25,344 nucleotides of DNA from CAZLLV01 sp964560325 (GCA_964560325.1 CAZLLV010000401.1:1-25344); one strand, 5' to 3'. Counted from the first letter of the stretch, positions 7,078-15,780 are shown. Translations and numbers: made by a program. Notes: generated by a model from the sequence alone, not told the origin.

Positions 7078-8552
7078 CATTCCGCCGCTTCGGCCTCCTC
7101 GTCGTTCGCTGCTTCGGCGTTGCCGTAGGGGAGGGCTTCGCCGAGCTTCGACTCGAGCCGGTCGCCGATCCACTTGCCGTCCCACCACTCGACCGCGTTG
7201 ACCGGGGTGCCCCGGATCATCGTCGTGTAGTGGAGGTGGTCACCGCCTGCGAGGCCGGTGGCGCCGGTGCGGCCGAGGCTCTGGCCGCGCTCGACCGTCT
7301 GCCCCTCTTCGACGCCGAACGACGACAGGTGGGCGTACAGGCTCATCAGCCCGTAGCCGTGGTCGAGGATCACCACGTTGCCGTAGATCCCGAGGAAGCG
7401 CGCCACCATCACCACGCCGCGGTTGGCGGCCGGCACCTCGTCCTGCGAGACGGTCGCGAGGTCGAAGCCGAGGTGGGTCTGCTGGTCGACCGGCTCGCCC
7501 TCGTAGACGTAGGTCCGCCGGTCGGCGAACGACGACATGACCTGGCCGCCCGGGACCTGGAGGAACGGCTCGCGCCAGAGGAACTCGTCCTTCGACTGCC
7601 CGCCGAGCTCGACCAGGTAGGCGCGGTTCTTCTCGCGCAGCTCGTCGTTGATCTGGACGTAGTTCTCGACCGGGCTGCCCCGGTCTTCGAGCTCCGGCGT
7701 CTGCTCCATGATCGGCGGCACGACCTTCTGGAGGAAGGCGTCGGAGAGCTCGATCGTGGCCTCGCGCGGCGGGCGCGGGAACCATTGGGTGACGAACGTC
7801 GCCTCGGCCTCGTTCTGGATCGGATCGGAGGCGAACACCCGTACCCGCGACGGATCGTCGACGTCCCACGGCACTCCGAAGAGGGCGAAGAACTCCCCGT
7901 CCTCGCCGTCCGGCATCGGACGGCCCGGGAAGAAGGTGTCGCCCGACATCACGCCGTGCCGCCCACCCTCTTCGAGCGCGCTCTCGCCGACGCGGTAGAC
8001 CACGACTCCGCTGCCGCCCTGCTGGACGTAGTGCTGGTTCGAGAGGATCGACAGCACCGGTGGCCGCAGACGGACCGGCAGGGTCGCCTCGCCGACGACC
8101 GGCTCGCCCTTCCGCAGCGGCGTTCCGGCCCGTTCGGCGACCACGCGCACCGTCGCCTCGCCCTCCTTCAGGCCCGGGACGGTCTCGAGGCCGACCCCGA
8201 CCTCGAACTCGTCCTCCGCCTGGCGCGGTCCCCAGAAGGCGTAGAACGGGCGCGGTCCCTCGTCGTAGGTCCGCTCCTCGATCACCACCGGCTCACCGCC
8301 CTCCTGCACGACCTCGACCCGCACCGCCGAGAGGCCGCGGCCGGACTCGGCCACCCGGACCTTCACCGGCGAAGCCTTGCGACCGATCCCGGGCGCCGTC
8401 GGCTCGACCTCCACCTCGGGGGCGCCGGTGCGGAACCAGGCCACCGCCACCACGGCCAGCACCAGCAGGAGCAGGGCCAGGAACACCTTCTTGAAAAAAT
8501 TACCGACGGGGCTTCCGGAGCGGGCCGTCGAGCTGCCGAGCTGCGAACGCAT
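7077..8552 (-). CDS. membrane-anchored M23 (LytM) family peptidase
   Basis: This 491-residue envelope protein has a basic N-terminus, one membrane helix (about 21-40, KKVFLALLLLVLAVVAVAWF) and a long extracytoplasmic beta-rich region (45-330) of unknown fold. An M23 domain (about 340-465) follows. The zinc and catalytic residues are present: H360 and D364 in HLGFD, H408 in YAHLS, and H439/H441 in GDHLHY. The domain should therefore be an active peptidoglycan endopeptidase, unlike the degenerate EnvC/NlpD type. The tail is Ala/Glu-rich. The ATG at 8552 is chosen because GAGGAGG lies 6 bp upstream and the membrane helix then sits properly near the N-terminus; an extension to 8783 is low-quality sequence across the divergent promoter region. 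A run of nine C on this strand falls just upstream. Confidence 0.9.
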   Translation of the reverse strand: MRSQLGSSTARSGSPVGNFFKKVFLALLLLVLAVVAVAWFRTGAPEVEVEPTAPGIGRKASPVKVRVAESGRGLSAVRVEVVQEGGEPVVIEERTYDEGPRPFYAFWGPRQAEDEFEVGVGLETVPGLKEGEATVRVVAERAGTPLRKGEPVVGEATLPVRLRPPVLSILSNQHYVQQGGSGVVVYRVGESALEEGGRHGVMSGDTFFPGRPMPDGEDGEFFALFGVPWDVDDPSRVRVFASDPIQNEAEATFVTQWFPRPPREATIELSDAFLQKVVPPIMEQTPELEDRGSPVENYVQINDELREKNRAYLVELGGQSKDEFLWREPFLQVPGGQVMSSFADRRTYVYEGEPVDQQTHLGFDLATVSQDEVPAANRGVVMVARFLGIYGNVVILDHGYGLMSLYAHLSSFGVEEGQTVERGQSLGRTGATGLAGGDHLHYTTMIRGTPVNAVEWWDGKWIGDRLESKLGEALPYGNAEAANDEEAEAAE

Positions 8553-8738
8553 GCGAATCCTCCTCGATGCTGCGGGAACGGGGGGGGGCCTGCGCCGACC
8601 GGCGTGGGTCCCCCTCTCTGTGTCTGATCGGTGTCTCCCGGCCGGCGCGGCAATCGGAACCGCTCGGGCGGCGCGCGGCCGGGACCGGCCTCGGGTACGT
8701 GGGGGAGTCATGCAAGACCGGTGCAGGAAGAGGTGCCG

Positions 8739-8758
8739 CGATCCCGCGCGCGGGATCG
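8739..8758. promoter_or_regulatory. 20-bp perfect palindrome, candidate operator
   Basis: CGATCCCGCG followed directly by CGCGGGATCG forms a perfect 20-bp dyad with no spacer; flanking bases (G8738 and G8759) do not extend it. Its centre lies about 55 bp upstream of the transcription start expected from the adjacent sigma-54 promoter. It could be a binding site for an enhancer-binding protein or a repressor. A DNA-level dyad is more likely than an RNA hairpin, because there is no loop and no T-run. Confidence 0.5.
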
Positions 8759-8776
8759 GGTGTCGCCGGTCGATGG

Positions 8777-8793
8777 TTGGCACGGGGTCTGCA
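8777..8793 (+). promoter_or_regulatory. sigma-54 (RpoN) promoter of the small lipoprotein gene
   Basis: The site reads TTGGCACG-GGGT-CTGCA. Against the -24/-12 consensus YTGGCACG-N4-TTGCW it has one mismatch (CTGC for TTGC). The invariant GG (8779-8780) and GC (8791-8792) are exactly 12 bp apart, as RNA polymerase-sigma54 requires. Transcription should start near 8804, leaving a leader of about 70 bases before the ATG at 8873. Confidence 0.75.
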
Positions 8794-8872
8794 AAGTACT
8801 GCTCGCGGCTGGAGACGGCCCAACGAAACGAGACAACGAGACATGCTCCAATCCGAAGGAGGGTTCCAGATC

Positions 8873-9121
8873 ATGAAGAAGCTGCTTGCGACACTGTGCC
8901 TCTCGATTCTCCTGCTCCCGCTCGCCGCCTGCACGGTCGAGCAGACCGAGGAGGGCGAGCTCCCGGAGGTCGAGGCCACCGGTGGTGAGATGCCGGAGTA
9001 CGACGTGGACGCGGCCGACGTCGAGGTCGGCACCGAGACCCGCGAGGTCGAGGTTCCGACCGTGGACATCGAGCCGGCGGACGAGACCGACGACGAGGTC
9101 GACGAGCCGCCGGTCAACTGA
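8873..9121 (+). CDS. small acidic lipoprotein of unknown function
   Basis: This 82-residue protein has a textbook lipoprotein signal: MKK, a hydrophobic core (4-17) and the lipobox LAAC with the lipidated Cys at position 20. The mature 63 residues are dominated by Glu, Asp, Val and Thr, with repeating short phrases such as VEVGTE, VEVPTVDIE and ADETDDEVDE, and no Lys. I recognise no family; it may be a disordered, strongly anionic envelope peptide that binds cations or a basic partner. The ATG at 8873 follows GGAGGG by about 9 bp. It is a single-gene unit, with a sigma-54 promoter upstream and a strong terminator downstream, so it is probably expressed on its own and under activator control. 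Confidence 0.8.
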   Translation: MKKLLATLCLSILLLPLAACTVEQTEEGELPEVEATGGEMPEYDVDAADVEVGTETREVEVPTVDIEPADETDDEVDEPPVN

Positions 9122-9164
9122 GCCGGTCGTTCGACACCTGTCCGACCATCGCTTGATTTTCCTG

Positions 9165-9199
9165 AGCGGCGGTCCTCTCCGGAGGGTCGCCGCTTTTTT
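9165..9199 (+). terminator. strong intrinsic terminator with UNCG tetraloop
   Basis: AGCGGCG (9165-9171) pairs with CGCCGCT (9088+100 region, 9188-9194). Two G-U wobbles (72/87 and 73/86 of the 91xx block) continue into CCTC/GAGG around a UCCG loop, which belongs to the stable UNCG class. A run of six T (9194-9199) follows. It ends the lipoprotein transcript. The other strand has no T-run, so it is one-directional. Confidence 0.9.
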
Positions 9200-9216
9200 C
9201 TTGCCCGCAGGGGCTC

Positions 9217-9954
9217 TCAGGGCACGAACCGGTAGCCGGCTCCCCGTACGGTCTGGATGTGTCGCGGCCGCCAGGAGTTCTCTTCGAAGGCCCGCCGCAG
9301 CGACAGGATGACGTTGTCGACCACCCGCGTGTTGGGGTGGTCGGGCAGCTCCCAGACCTCGGCCAGCAGATCGCGCCGGCTCACCACCTGGTTCGGGCGG
9401 CGCGCGAAGACCTGCATCACCGCCATCTCTTTCTTCGACAGCTCGACCACGCCCGCGAGCGTCTTCGCCCGCCAGCTTCCGAAGTCGACCCAGAAGTCGC
9501 CGAACTCGAAGCGGCCACTCCCGGGATCCTCGCTGCCGGCGTCCGCGGCGTCGCTCCCCGGCTCGCCGTCGCGCGCCCACGCCTGGCGGCGCAGCAGCCC
9601 CTCGACCCGCGCCAGCAGCTCGGCGAGGTCGAACGGCTTGACCATGTAGTCGTCGGCGCCGAGCTTGAGGCCGTAGACCACGTCGTCCGGCTGCCCGCGC
9701 GCGGTGAGGATGAGGATGGGTGTGAAGTCGTCGCCGCGGCGCAGGTGCTGGCAGACCTCGAAGCCGTCGAGCTTGGGCAGCCGTACGTCGAGGACGATCA
9801 GGTCGTAGCCTCCGGCGCCCGCCATCTCGACCGCCTCCATGCCGTCGGCGGCGAGGTCGACCTCGTACCCCTTGCGCCGCAGGTTCAGGGCGAGACCCTG
9901 GGCGATCGCCTCCTCGTCCTCGACCACCAGCACCCGGTGGGCGGCGTCCGTCAC
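9217..9954 (-). CDS. OmpR/PhoB-family response regulator
   Basis: This 245-residue two-domain regulator has a receiver domain (about 6-120) with the acidic pocket E12/D13, phospho-acceptor D56 in LIVLDVRLPKLDGFE, a Thr-Ala switch in LILTAR and K106 in DDYMVKPFD. A linker rich in Asp, Gly and Ser (about 130-150) precedes a winged-helix DNA-binding domain ending RHIQTVRGAGYRFVP. It should be a phosphorylation-dependent transcription factor acting on direct repeats or dyads. The GTG start overlaps the kinase stop by 4 bp (GTGA), so the pair is one operon with coupled translation. Its targets are unknown; the neighbouring desaturase is an obvious candidate. Confidence 0.95.
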   Translation of the reverse strand: MTDAAHRVLVVEDEEAIAQGLALNLRRKGYEVDLAADGMEAVEMAGAGGYDLIVLDVRLPKLDGFEVCQHLRRGDDFTPILILTARGQPDDVVYGLKLGADDYMVKPFDLAELLARVEGLLRRQAWARDGEPGSDAADAGSEDPGSGRFEFGDFWVDFGSWRAKTLAGVVELSKKEMAVMQVFARRPNQVVSRRDLLAEVWELPDHPNTRVVDNVILSLRRAFEENSWRPRHIQTVRGAGYRFVP

Positions 9955-10895
9955 GCCGTCTCCTTGGCGATCGGCAGCTCGATCCGGAAGCAGGTGCCGG
10001 GGCGCCCCTCGTGCGAGTGCGCCCGCACCTGCCCTTTGAGCTCGCGCACCAGCCCGGAGACGATGAACAGGCCGAGCCCGGTCCCCTTGCGCCGCTCGTC
10101 CCCCTGGCGCGCGACCTGGTAGAAGCGGTCGAAGACCTTCTCGAGCTCGCTCTTCGGAATCCCCACGCCCTCGTCCTCGACCTCGATCACCGCGCGTCCG
10201 TTCTCGTCGTGCACGCGGCAGCGGATGTCGGCGCCCGGCTCGGAGTAGCGCACCGCGTTCTCGACCAGGTTGTCCATCAGGCGCCCGAGCGCCTCCTCGG
10301 TGGCCAGGACCGTCGCCCGGGTCTGGATGCGCGCTTCGAGACGGCTGCCGCGCGCCTCGACCCGGGGCGACGTCTCGGCGACGTAGCGCCGGAAGAACTC
10401 CGCGAGGTCGATGGGGAAGAGCTCGAGCCGCTTCTTGCGTGCCACCAGCCGGCTCGACTCGAGCACGTCGTCGACCAGGGTCTCCATGCGCCCCGCCTCC
10501 TGGAGGATGAAGCCGAGCGAGCGCTGGAGCTCCTCCGGGGTGATGTCGTCGCGCTCCAGGGTCTGCGCGTGGAGCTTGATCGCGGCGAGCGGCGTGCGGA
10601 GCTCGTGGGTAACGGTGGCGATGAACTCCTCCTGCTTCTGGGTGTAGCGGCGCTCGGTGAAGCGGTTGGCGAGCTGCGAGGTGAGCTCGATCAGGAGCAC
10701 CAGGGCGAGGCCGCAGCCGATCGCGAGGACCAGCCAGTGGGCCTGTCCTACGGTGACGCCGACGCGGCCGGCGAGCTCGTCGATCCGCGTCTTCGACTGG
10801 ATGACGTAGATCACCCACAGGACGAGGAGCGCCAGGACCACGACCAGCGACAGGATGTAGCTCGCGACGATCTGGGTGCGGCGGACTCTCGGCAT
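9951..10895 (-). CDS. membrane sensor histidine kinase
   Basis: This 314-residue kinase has two membrane helices, about 11-33 and 54-73, separated by a loop of only about 20 residues, so it lacks a periplasmic sensor domain. The catalytic part is complete: H-box ATVTHELRTPLAAIK with phospho-acceptor H97, N-box LMDNLVENAVRYS with N213, G1 DEGVGIP (241-247), F-box FDRFYQ (255-260) and G2 GTGLGLFI (271-278). Such short-loop kinases commonly sense the membrane itself or a partner protein within it. There is no HAMP domain. The ATG at 10895 has only a weak ribosome site. It is divergent from the desaturase gene, with 155 bp between starts, and is first in the operon with the response regulator. 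Confidence 0.93.
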   Translation of the reverse strand: MPRVRRTQIVASYILSLVVVLALLVLWVIYVIQSKTRIDELAGRVGVTVGQAHWLVLAIGCGLALVLLIELTSQLANRFTERRYTQKQEEFIATVTHELRTPLAAIKLHAQTLERDDITPEELQRSLGFILQEAGRMETLVDDVLESSRLVARKKRLELFPIDLAEFFRRYVAETSPRVEARGSRLEARIQTRATVLATEEALGRLMDNLVENAVRYSEPGADIRCRVHDENGRAVIEVEDEGVGIPKSELEKVFDRFYQVARQGDERRKGTGLGLFIVSGLVRELKGQVRAHSHEGRPGTCFRIELPIAKETA

Positions 10896-10928
10896 CCGGG
10901 CGAATGCTACCCCAGCGGCTGGCCCGGC

Positions 10929-10955
10929 GTGACCGAAGCCTGACAGTCACGTGAC
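10929..10955. promoter_or_regulatory. GTGAC/GTCAC repeat cluster, candidate operator
   Basis: GTGAC at 10929-10933, GTCAC at 10946-10950 and GTGAC at 10951-10955 lie between the divergent kinase and desaturase genes. The last two form the perfect 10-bp palindrome GTCACGTGAC. The cluster is about 35-60 bp upstream of the kinase start codon and about 100 bp upstream of the desaturase start. The neighbouring response regulator is the natural candidate ligand; that link is inference. Confidence 0.4.
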
Positions 10956-11050
10956 CGCCCAGGGATGGTGTTTCGCACCGCCGGCTGGGATCATCATCGG
11001 GCGGAGAACGAGCTCCGGCTGACCGACCCGACGCGAGAGGAAGCGAGACG

Positions 11051-11950
<900 letters not shown>

Positions 11951-11989
11951 GCCGCGCACCCTCGCACCGAGAGTCGGGCGGGCCGGCGC

Positions 11990-12349
11990 TCAGCCGCCGC
12001 CGTCCGGTTCGTCGCCGTCGTCCGGCAGGCCGCCGGGAGGTCCGTTCTCCACTTCCGGATCGAGCGTCGGAAGCCGCTTGCCGGCGATCTCGATCGTCAC
12101 CGAGTACTTCCACGTCCCCTGCTTCGAGTCGGAGGTGTTCCACGTGGCGGTCCATTCGCCGCTCGGGAGCTTCTCCAGGTCCGTGATCGGGGCTTCCGCG
12201 CTGTCGAACTCGATGGCGGTGATCTCCACATCCTTGCCGGCCGGCAGCCAGCGCAAGCTCCGGATCCCGCTGTTGCCCAGGAACGCCACCCGGGTCGGCT
12301 GCACCGTGATGTCCCGGCCCGCTGCGTTGACGACGATCGAAGTCGGCAT
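11990..12349 (-). CDS. conserved-looking hypothetical protein, partner of the kinase gene
   Basis: This is a 119-residue protein that I do not recognise. It begins MPTSIVVNAAGRDITVQP, alternates short beta-like strands (FLGNSGIRSLRWLP, DVEITAIEFD, GEWTATWNT, GTWKYSVTIEIAG) and ends in a Gly/Asp/Pro tail (GLPDDGDEPDGGG). The pattern suggests a small beta-sandwich with a disordered acidic tail. There is no signal peptide or membrane helix, so it is probably cytoplasmic. The ATG at 12349 has AAGGAGAA about 6 bp upstream, and the gene starts 22 bp after the stop of the large kinase gene on the same strand. It is therefore probably co-transcribed with the kinase and could be its substrate or ligand (inference). 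A longer reading to 12700 only overlaps the kinase gene. Confidence 0.75.
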   Translation of the reverse strand: MPTSIVVNAAGRDITVQPTRVAFLGNSGIRSLRWLPAGKDVEITAIEFDSAEAPITDLEKLPSGEWTATWNTSDSKQGTWKYSVTIEIAGKRLPTLDPEVENGPPGGLPDDGDEPDGGG

Positions 12350-12371
12350 ATCTTCTCCTTTCGAGAAAAGG

Positions 12372-15300
12372 TCATGAATCGGGTTCGCCGGACGCGGAGC
12401 TCTCCGCGCCCGACGGGTCCTCGAGCGGACGCACTGCGTCGCCCGCACCCCTGCCATCGACCAGGGCGGCCAGGTCGGAATAGGCGTAGCCCATGGCCAC
12501 GAGCCGTCGCACGATCGCCGTCGCCTCCGGGTTCGGCCCGAACCGGAGACGGGCCCGCGCGCGGGCGGCGAGCACCTCTCGCTCGGACGTCTCCGTCGCC
12601 ACCGGCTCGAGGACTTCCAGCGCTCGGTGCCAGGCGTCGCGGGCCCGGCCGGGGCGGCCGGCCCTGTCGTGGATCGTGCCGAGCACGTCGTGGGCCTCAC
12701 TCAGTCGGGCACGGGCTCCGTCCTCGGCGCTCGCCGGCGAGCTCTCCAGCACGTCCTCAAGGAGCGCCACGCACCGGGCGGCGTGCCGGAGCGCCTCGGC
12801 CAGGCGGTCCTCCTCGGCCAGCGTCTCGGCGTAGGTCAGGTGGAGGAAGCCGAGATCCTGGCGCCAGCCGGTGTCGGTCGGGTTGTCGCGTACCAGCTCA
12901 TCGAGCTCCTCGGTCGCACGCTCCAACACGGCCAGCGCCTCGTCCTGCCGCCCGATCTCGGCCAGCAGCGCTCCCTCGTGTCGCCGGACCACCGCGAGCG
13001 CCCGCCGCCACTGCCGGTTGCGGGGATCGCGCTCGGTGAGGGAGGCGAAGAGCTCGCGCGCCCGGCGGTAGTCGGCGAGGGAGTCGTCGGTGCGGCCGAT
13101 CGCGGCCAGCTCGAATCCGCGATAGGAGTGGGCGGTCGCCAGGCGATCGATCAGATCCGCGTCGGCCGGCGCGCGCCGGGCGAGGTCCGAGGTGGCGTCG
13201 AGGTCGGCCTGGAAATGCCGGAGCGCCTCGCGCGGCCGGCCGAGCCCGTCGAGAACCACGCCGAGCTTGTTGTGCGCCACCGCCAGCCCCCGCTGCAAGG
13301 CGGCGTTCGACGGGTCCCGCGCGACCAGTCGGCGGCGTATCGCGAGGGAGTCGGAGAACGCCGCGCGTGCCTCTTCGAGGTCGCCCCGCGCTTCGTAGAC
13401 CGATCCGAGGTTCGACAGAGCGTAGGCGGTCTCGAGCTGCCACGCGGGATCGTCGGGACGCTCGGCGGCCACCCGGCGCGCGATCTCCAGGTAGGCGCCG
13501 AAGCTCTCGAGCGCCCGGCCGAGGGTCCGCTGGCGCAGGTGGACGTATCCGATCCCGAAGTGGGCGGTGCTGAGCGCACGATGGGCCTCCACGCTCTGCG
13601 GGGACCTTTCGATCAGCGACTCGGCCAAGGAGCGCGACTCCCGAAACGCGGTCAGCGCCGCCGGAAGGTCGCCGCTCGCGAGTCGTACGTCGCCGATCTG
13701 GTAGAGCGCCTCGGCGCGCCGGAGCAGCTCCTCGTCGGTCAGGTCGTCCTCCGGCACCGACTCGAAGTAGGCGAGCGCCTCCTCGCCGACCTCGTCGAGC
13801 ACGTCGAGACGGCCGATCGGCTCGAGCTTCTGGCGCAGGTCGCCGACCATGAAACCGATCAGCGACTCCGCCTGGCCGCGCCGGCGGTCGGCCTCGCGGC
13901 GGGCGTCGAAGGCCTGGAGGGCGAGAAACGAGACGACCAGCAGCACGGCGAGAGAGACCCCGGCGATGGCCGCCGACAGCCGCCGCCGTCGCTGGGCGCG
14001 CTCGAGCGCCGCCCGCTCCTGCGCGCGCTCCTCCCGCTCGCGGCGCTCGGCCTCGCGCGCCGCCCGCCGCTCTTCGAGCGTCCGCAGACGCTCGGCCACC
14101 CGCTGGGCGTCGCGCATCCGCCGCTCCGGCCGCCCCTCGACCAGCGCCGCGATGTCCTCCTGGAGCAGCTCGTCGGGCACGTCACGCCGCCAGCCGGGCG
14201 CCACGGCGTGGAAGAAGTCGTCCACCACGAACTGGTAGAGCATCACGCCCAGGGCGTAGATGTCCGCCTGCACGGTCGGGTTGCGCCCCTCGACCAGCTC
14301 CGGCGCCATGTAGAGGTGGGTGCCGCCGGCGGAGCCGGTCGAGTCGGCGACCATCTCGGTCAGGTCGAAGACGGTGATCCCCTGGCGCGCCAGCACCTCC
14401 CGGTCGGTCACCACGCCGATGCCGAAGTCGGTCAGCCTCACCTGCGGGTGGCCCGAGCGGCCGGTCGTCACCAGGACGTTCGACGGCTTGACGTCCTTGT
14501 GGAGCACGCCGACCGAGTGGGCGGCGGCGAGGGCGTCGGCCACCTGGGCCATCAGCTCGAGCTTGGTGGCGAGCGGCACCGCCGCCGGGCCGCCCTGGTC
14601 GTGCGCCCATTCGAGCAGGTTGCCGCCCTCGGTGTACTCGCACTCCAGGAAGTAGGGCGCGCGCTCGAAGTTCCAGTCGAGGATGCGCGCGATGTCTTCG
14701 CGGCTCCCGAGCGTCTCCTTGAGGAGCCGGAAGAGGGTCACCTCGCGCTGGAGCGAGCGGAGGCGATCGGGCCGGTAGCAGAACTTGAAGACCCGGTTCT
14801 CGTCGGTCTTCTCGTGGACGGCGCGCCAGACCTCGCCGAAGCCGCCCTCGCCGAGCTTCTCGGCCAGCCGCCAGCGCGCTCGGCGCGGCACCTCCAGGCC
14901 CGGGGCCGGCCGCCAGCCGAGGGTGAGCTCGTCCTCCGCCGTCACCGCCCGGCGCGCCTTCTCGGTGCTCTTCGGCACCAGGAGCGGAGCGAAGCCCTTC
15001 TCGCCCACCTCGAAGATCTCGACCGGCTCGGCGATCCCTTTCAGCACGTACGGCCCGTGGGCCAGCCAGCGCAGCTCGCCTTCGGACACCTCCTCGCGCG
15101 ACGCCGCCAGCCGCGCGAGATCGAAGGCGCCGCGGGTCAGGAGGGTCTGGCGGCTCTTGGCGAGTGCCATCACCCGCGCCGCGACCGGCTTCGCGTACCC
15201 CTCGATCTCGACCGGCTTCGCTCCTCGCGCCACGTCGTCGGCCGAGTTGGCGCGCAGGATCACCTCGCCCAGGTGGATGCCGACCCGCGCCGCCACCTCG

Positions 15301-15602
15301 ACCTCCTCGGTCTGCGAGAGGGCGGCCAGGGCCCGGTGGTAGGCGAGGGCGAAGCGCAGGGCGTCGACCGTGCGCTCGAAGAGGAGCAGGAAGCCGTCGG
15401 TCTTGTCGATCTCGCGCCCGCCGCAGCGGGCCAGCAGGTCGCGCGCGATCCGCTCGTGGCGTGCGGAGAGGCGCGCGGCGCGCTGGTCCCCGAGCGCGCC
15501 GAGCAGACGGGTGCTCTCGACGAGGTCGGTGACCACCAGGGTCTTGACCGTCGCCGCGGCCGGTTCGACCGGGGTCGTCTGTTGCTGAAGCGGCGCGCCC
15601 AT
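12372..15602 (-). CDS. cyclase-like / Ser-Thr protein kinase / TPR signalling protein
   Basis: This 1076-residue protein has several parts. Residues 18-200 resemble a class III nucleotidyl cyclase (TLVVTDLVESTRL with D26, DKTDGFLLLFE at 66-76), but the region before the second Asp is shortened and the usual Asn of the N-x-A-A-R motif is Pro (KPVAAR, 138-143), so catalysis is unlikely. Residues 244-500 are a Hanks-type kinase: GEGGFGEV (251-258), K273, HKDVKPSN (368-375), DFG (392-394) and APE (433-435). An Arg/Glu-rich coiled coil (500-540) leads to one membrane helix (542-564), and about 590-1020 is a TPR array. The TPRs would be extracytoplasmic if the kinase is inside. The only ATG, at 15602, has AGGAG directly against it, an unusually tight spacing. 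It is first in an operon with the 119-residue gene. Confidence 0.9.
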   Translation of the reverse strand: MGAPLQQQTTPVEPAAATVKTLVVTDLVESTRLLGALGDQRAARLSARHERIARDLLARCGGREIDKTDGFLLLFERTVDALRFALAYHRALAALSQTEEVEVAARVGIHLGEVILRANSADDVARGAKPVEIEGYAKPVAARVMALAKSRQTLLTRGAFDLARLAASREEVSEGELRWLAHGPYVLKGIAEPVEIFEVGEKGFAPLLVPKSTEKARRAVTAEDELTLGWRPAPGLEVPRRARWRLAEKLGEGGFGEVWRAVHEKTDENRVFKFCYRPDRLRSLQREVTLFRLLKETLGSREDIARILDWNFERAPYFLECEYTEGGNLLEWAHDQGGPAAVPLATKLELMAQVADALAAAHSVGVLHKDVKPSNVLVTTGRSGHPQVRLTDFGIGVVTDREVLARQGITVFDLTEMVADSTGSAGGTHLYMAPELVEGRNPTVQADIYALGVMLYQFVVDDFFHAVAPGWRRDVPDELLQEDIAALVEGRPERRMRDAQRVAERLRTLEERRAAREAERREREERAQERAALERAQRRRRLSAAIAGVSLAVLLVVSFLALQAFDARREADRRRGQAESLIGFMVGDLRQKLEPIGRLDVLDEVGEEALAYFESVPEDDLTDEELLRRAEALYQIGDVRLASGDLPAALTAFRESRSLAESLIERSPQSVEAHRALSTAHFGIGYVHLRQRTLGRALESFGAYLEIARRVAAERPDDPAWQLETAYALSNLGSVYEARGDLEEARAAFSDSLAIRRRLVARDPSNAALQRGLAVAHNKLGVVLDGLGRPREALRHFQADLDATSDLARRAPADADLIDRLATAHSYRGFELAAIGRTDDSLADYRRARELFASLTERDPRNRQWRRALAVVRRHEGALLAEIGRQDEALAVLERATEELDELVRDNPTDTGWRQDLGFLHLTYAETLAEEDRLAEALRHAARCVALLEDVLESSPASAEDGARARLSEAHDVLGTIHDRAGRPGRARDAWHRALEVLEPVATETSEREVLAARARARLRFGPNPEATAIVRRLVAMGYAYSDLAALVDGRGAGDAVRPLEDPSGAESSASGEPDS

Positions 15603-15675
15603 CTCCTGAGCCCGGGGACGAGCGGAGGAGTTATCGAGGTAATTCGATACTCAGATGTGTCCGGGTTCCGGTCGA

Positions 15676-15705
15676 ATCATACGGAAAAGCCTGGTACTTG
15701 CGCAA
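15676..15705 (-). promoter_or_regulatory. sigma-70-type promoter for the kinase operon
   Basis: On the minus strand, TTGCGC (15705-15700) is followed after 18 bp by TATGAT (15681-15676), a 5/6 match to the -10 consensus. Transcription would start near 15668, giving a leader of about 65 bases before the ATG at 15602. The -35 matches only at TTG, so the call rests mainly on the -10 in an otherwise GC-rich context. Confidence 0.45.
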
Positions 15706-15713
15706 AGTGATGG

Positions 15714-15780
15714 CGAGCCCCCGCCGGGCTCGGGCGGAAACCGAGAGAGCCTCGGAGCGGCGTCCGGCTCGACGGAGCCG
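15714..15780 (-). terminator. cluster of three hairpins after the DUF1223 gene
   Basis: Three dyads follow the stop codon on the minus strand: CGGCTC/GAGCCG with a 4-base loop (15765-15780), CCGAG/CTCGG (15741-15755) and CGAGCCC/GGGCTCG with a 5-base loop (15714-15732). Only short T-runs (GGTTTCC) are present, so this may be a weak or factor-dependent end. It separates the DUF1223 gene from the kinase promoter. Confidence 0.4.

Larger units (their letters stand above)
8553..8872 (+). other. divergent intergenic region with regulatory signals
   Basis: This 320-bp gap separates the M23 gene (leftward) from the small lipoprotein gene (rightward). I find no credible gene in it. It holds a G9 run (8580-8588), a 20-bp perfect palindrome (8739-8758), a sigma-54 promoter match (8777-8793) and the lipoprotein ribosome site near 8857-8864. 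I did not find a convincing promoter for the M23 gene. Confidence 0.7.

Noticed and set aside
8553..8783. N-terminal extension of the M23 peptidase to an ATG at 8783
   Set aside because: It would cross the palindrome and sigma-54 region, and a strong ribosome site marks the ATG at 8552.
12627..15710. 1027-codon open frame antisense to the kinase gene
   Set aside because: The opposite strand encodes clear kinase motifs; the antisense product is Arg/Gly/His-rich low-quality sequence typical of GC-rich shadow frames.
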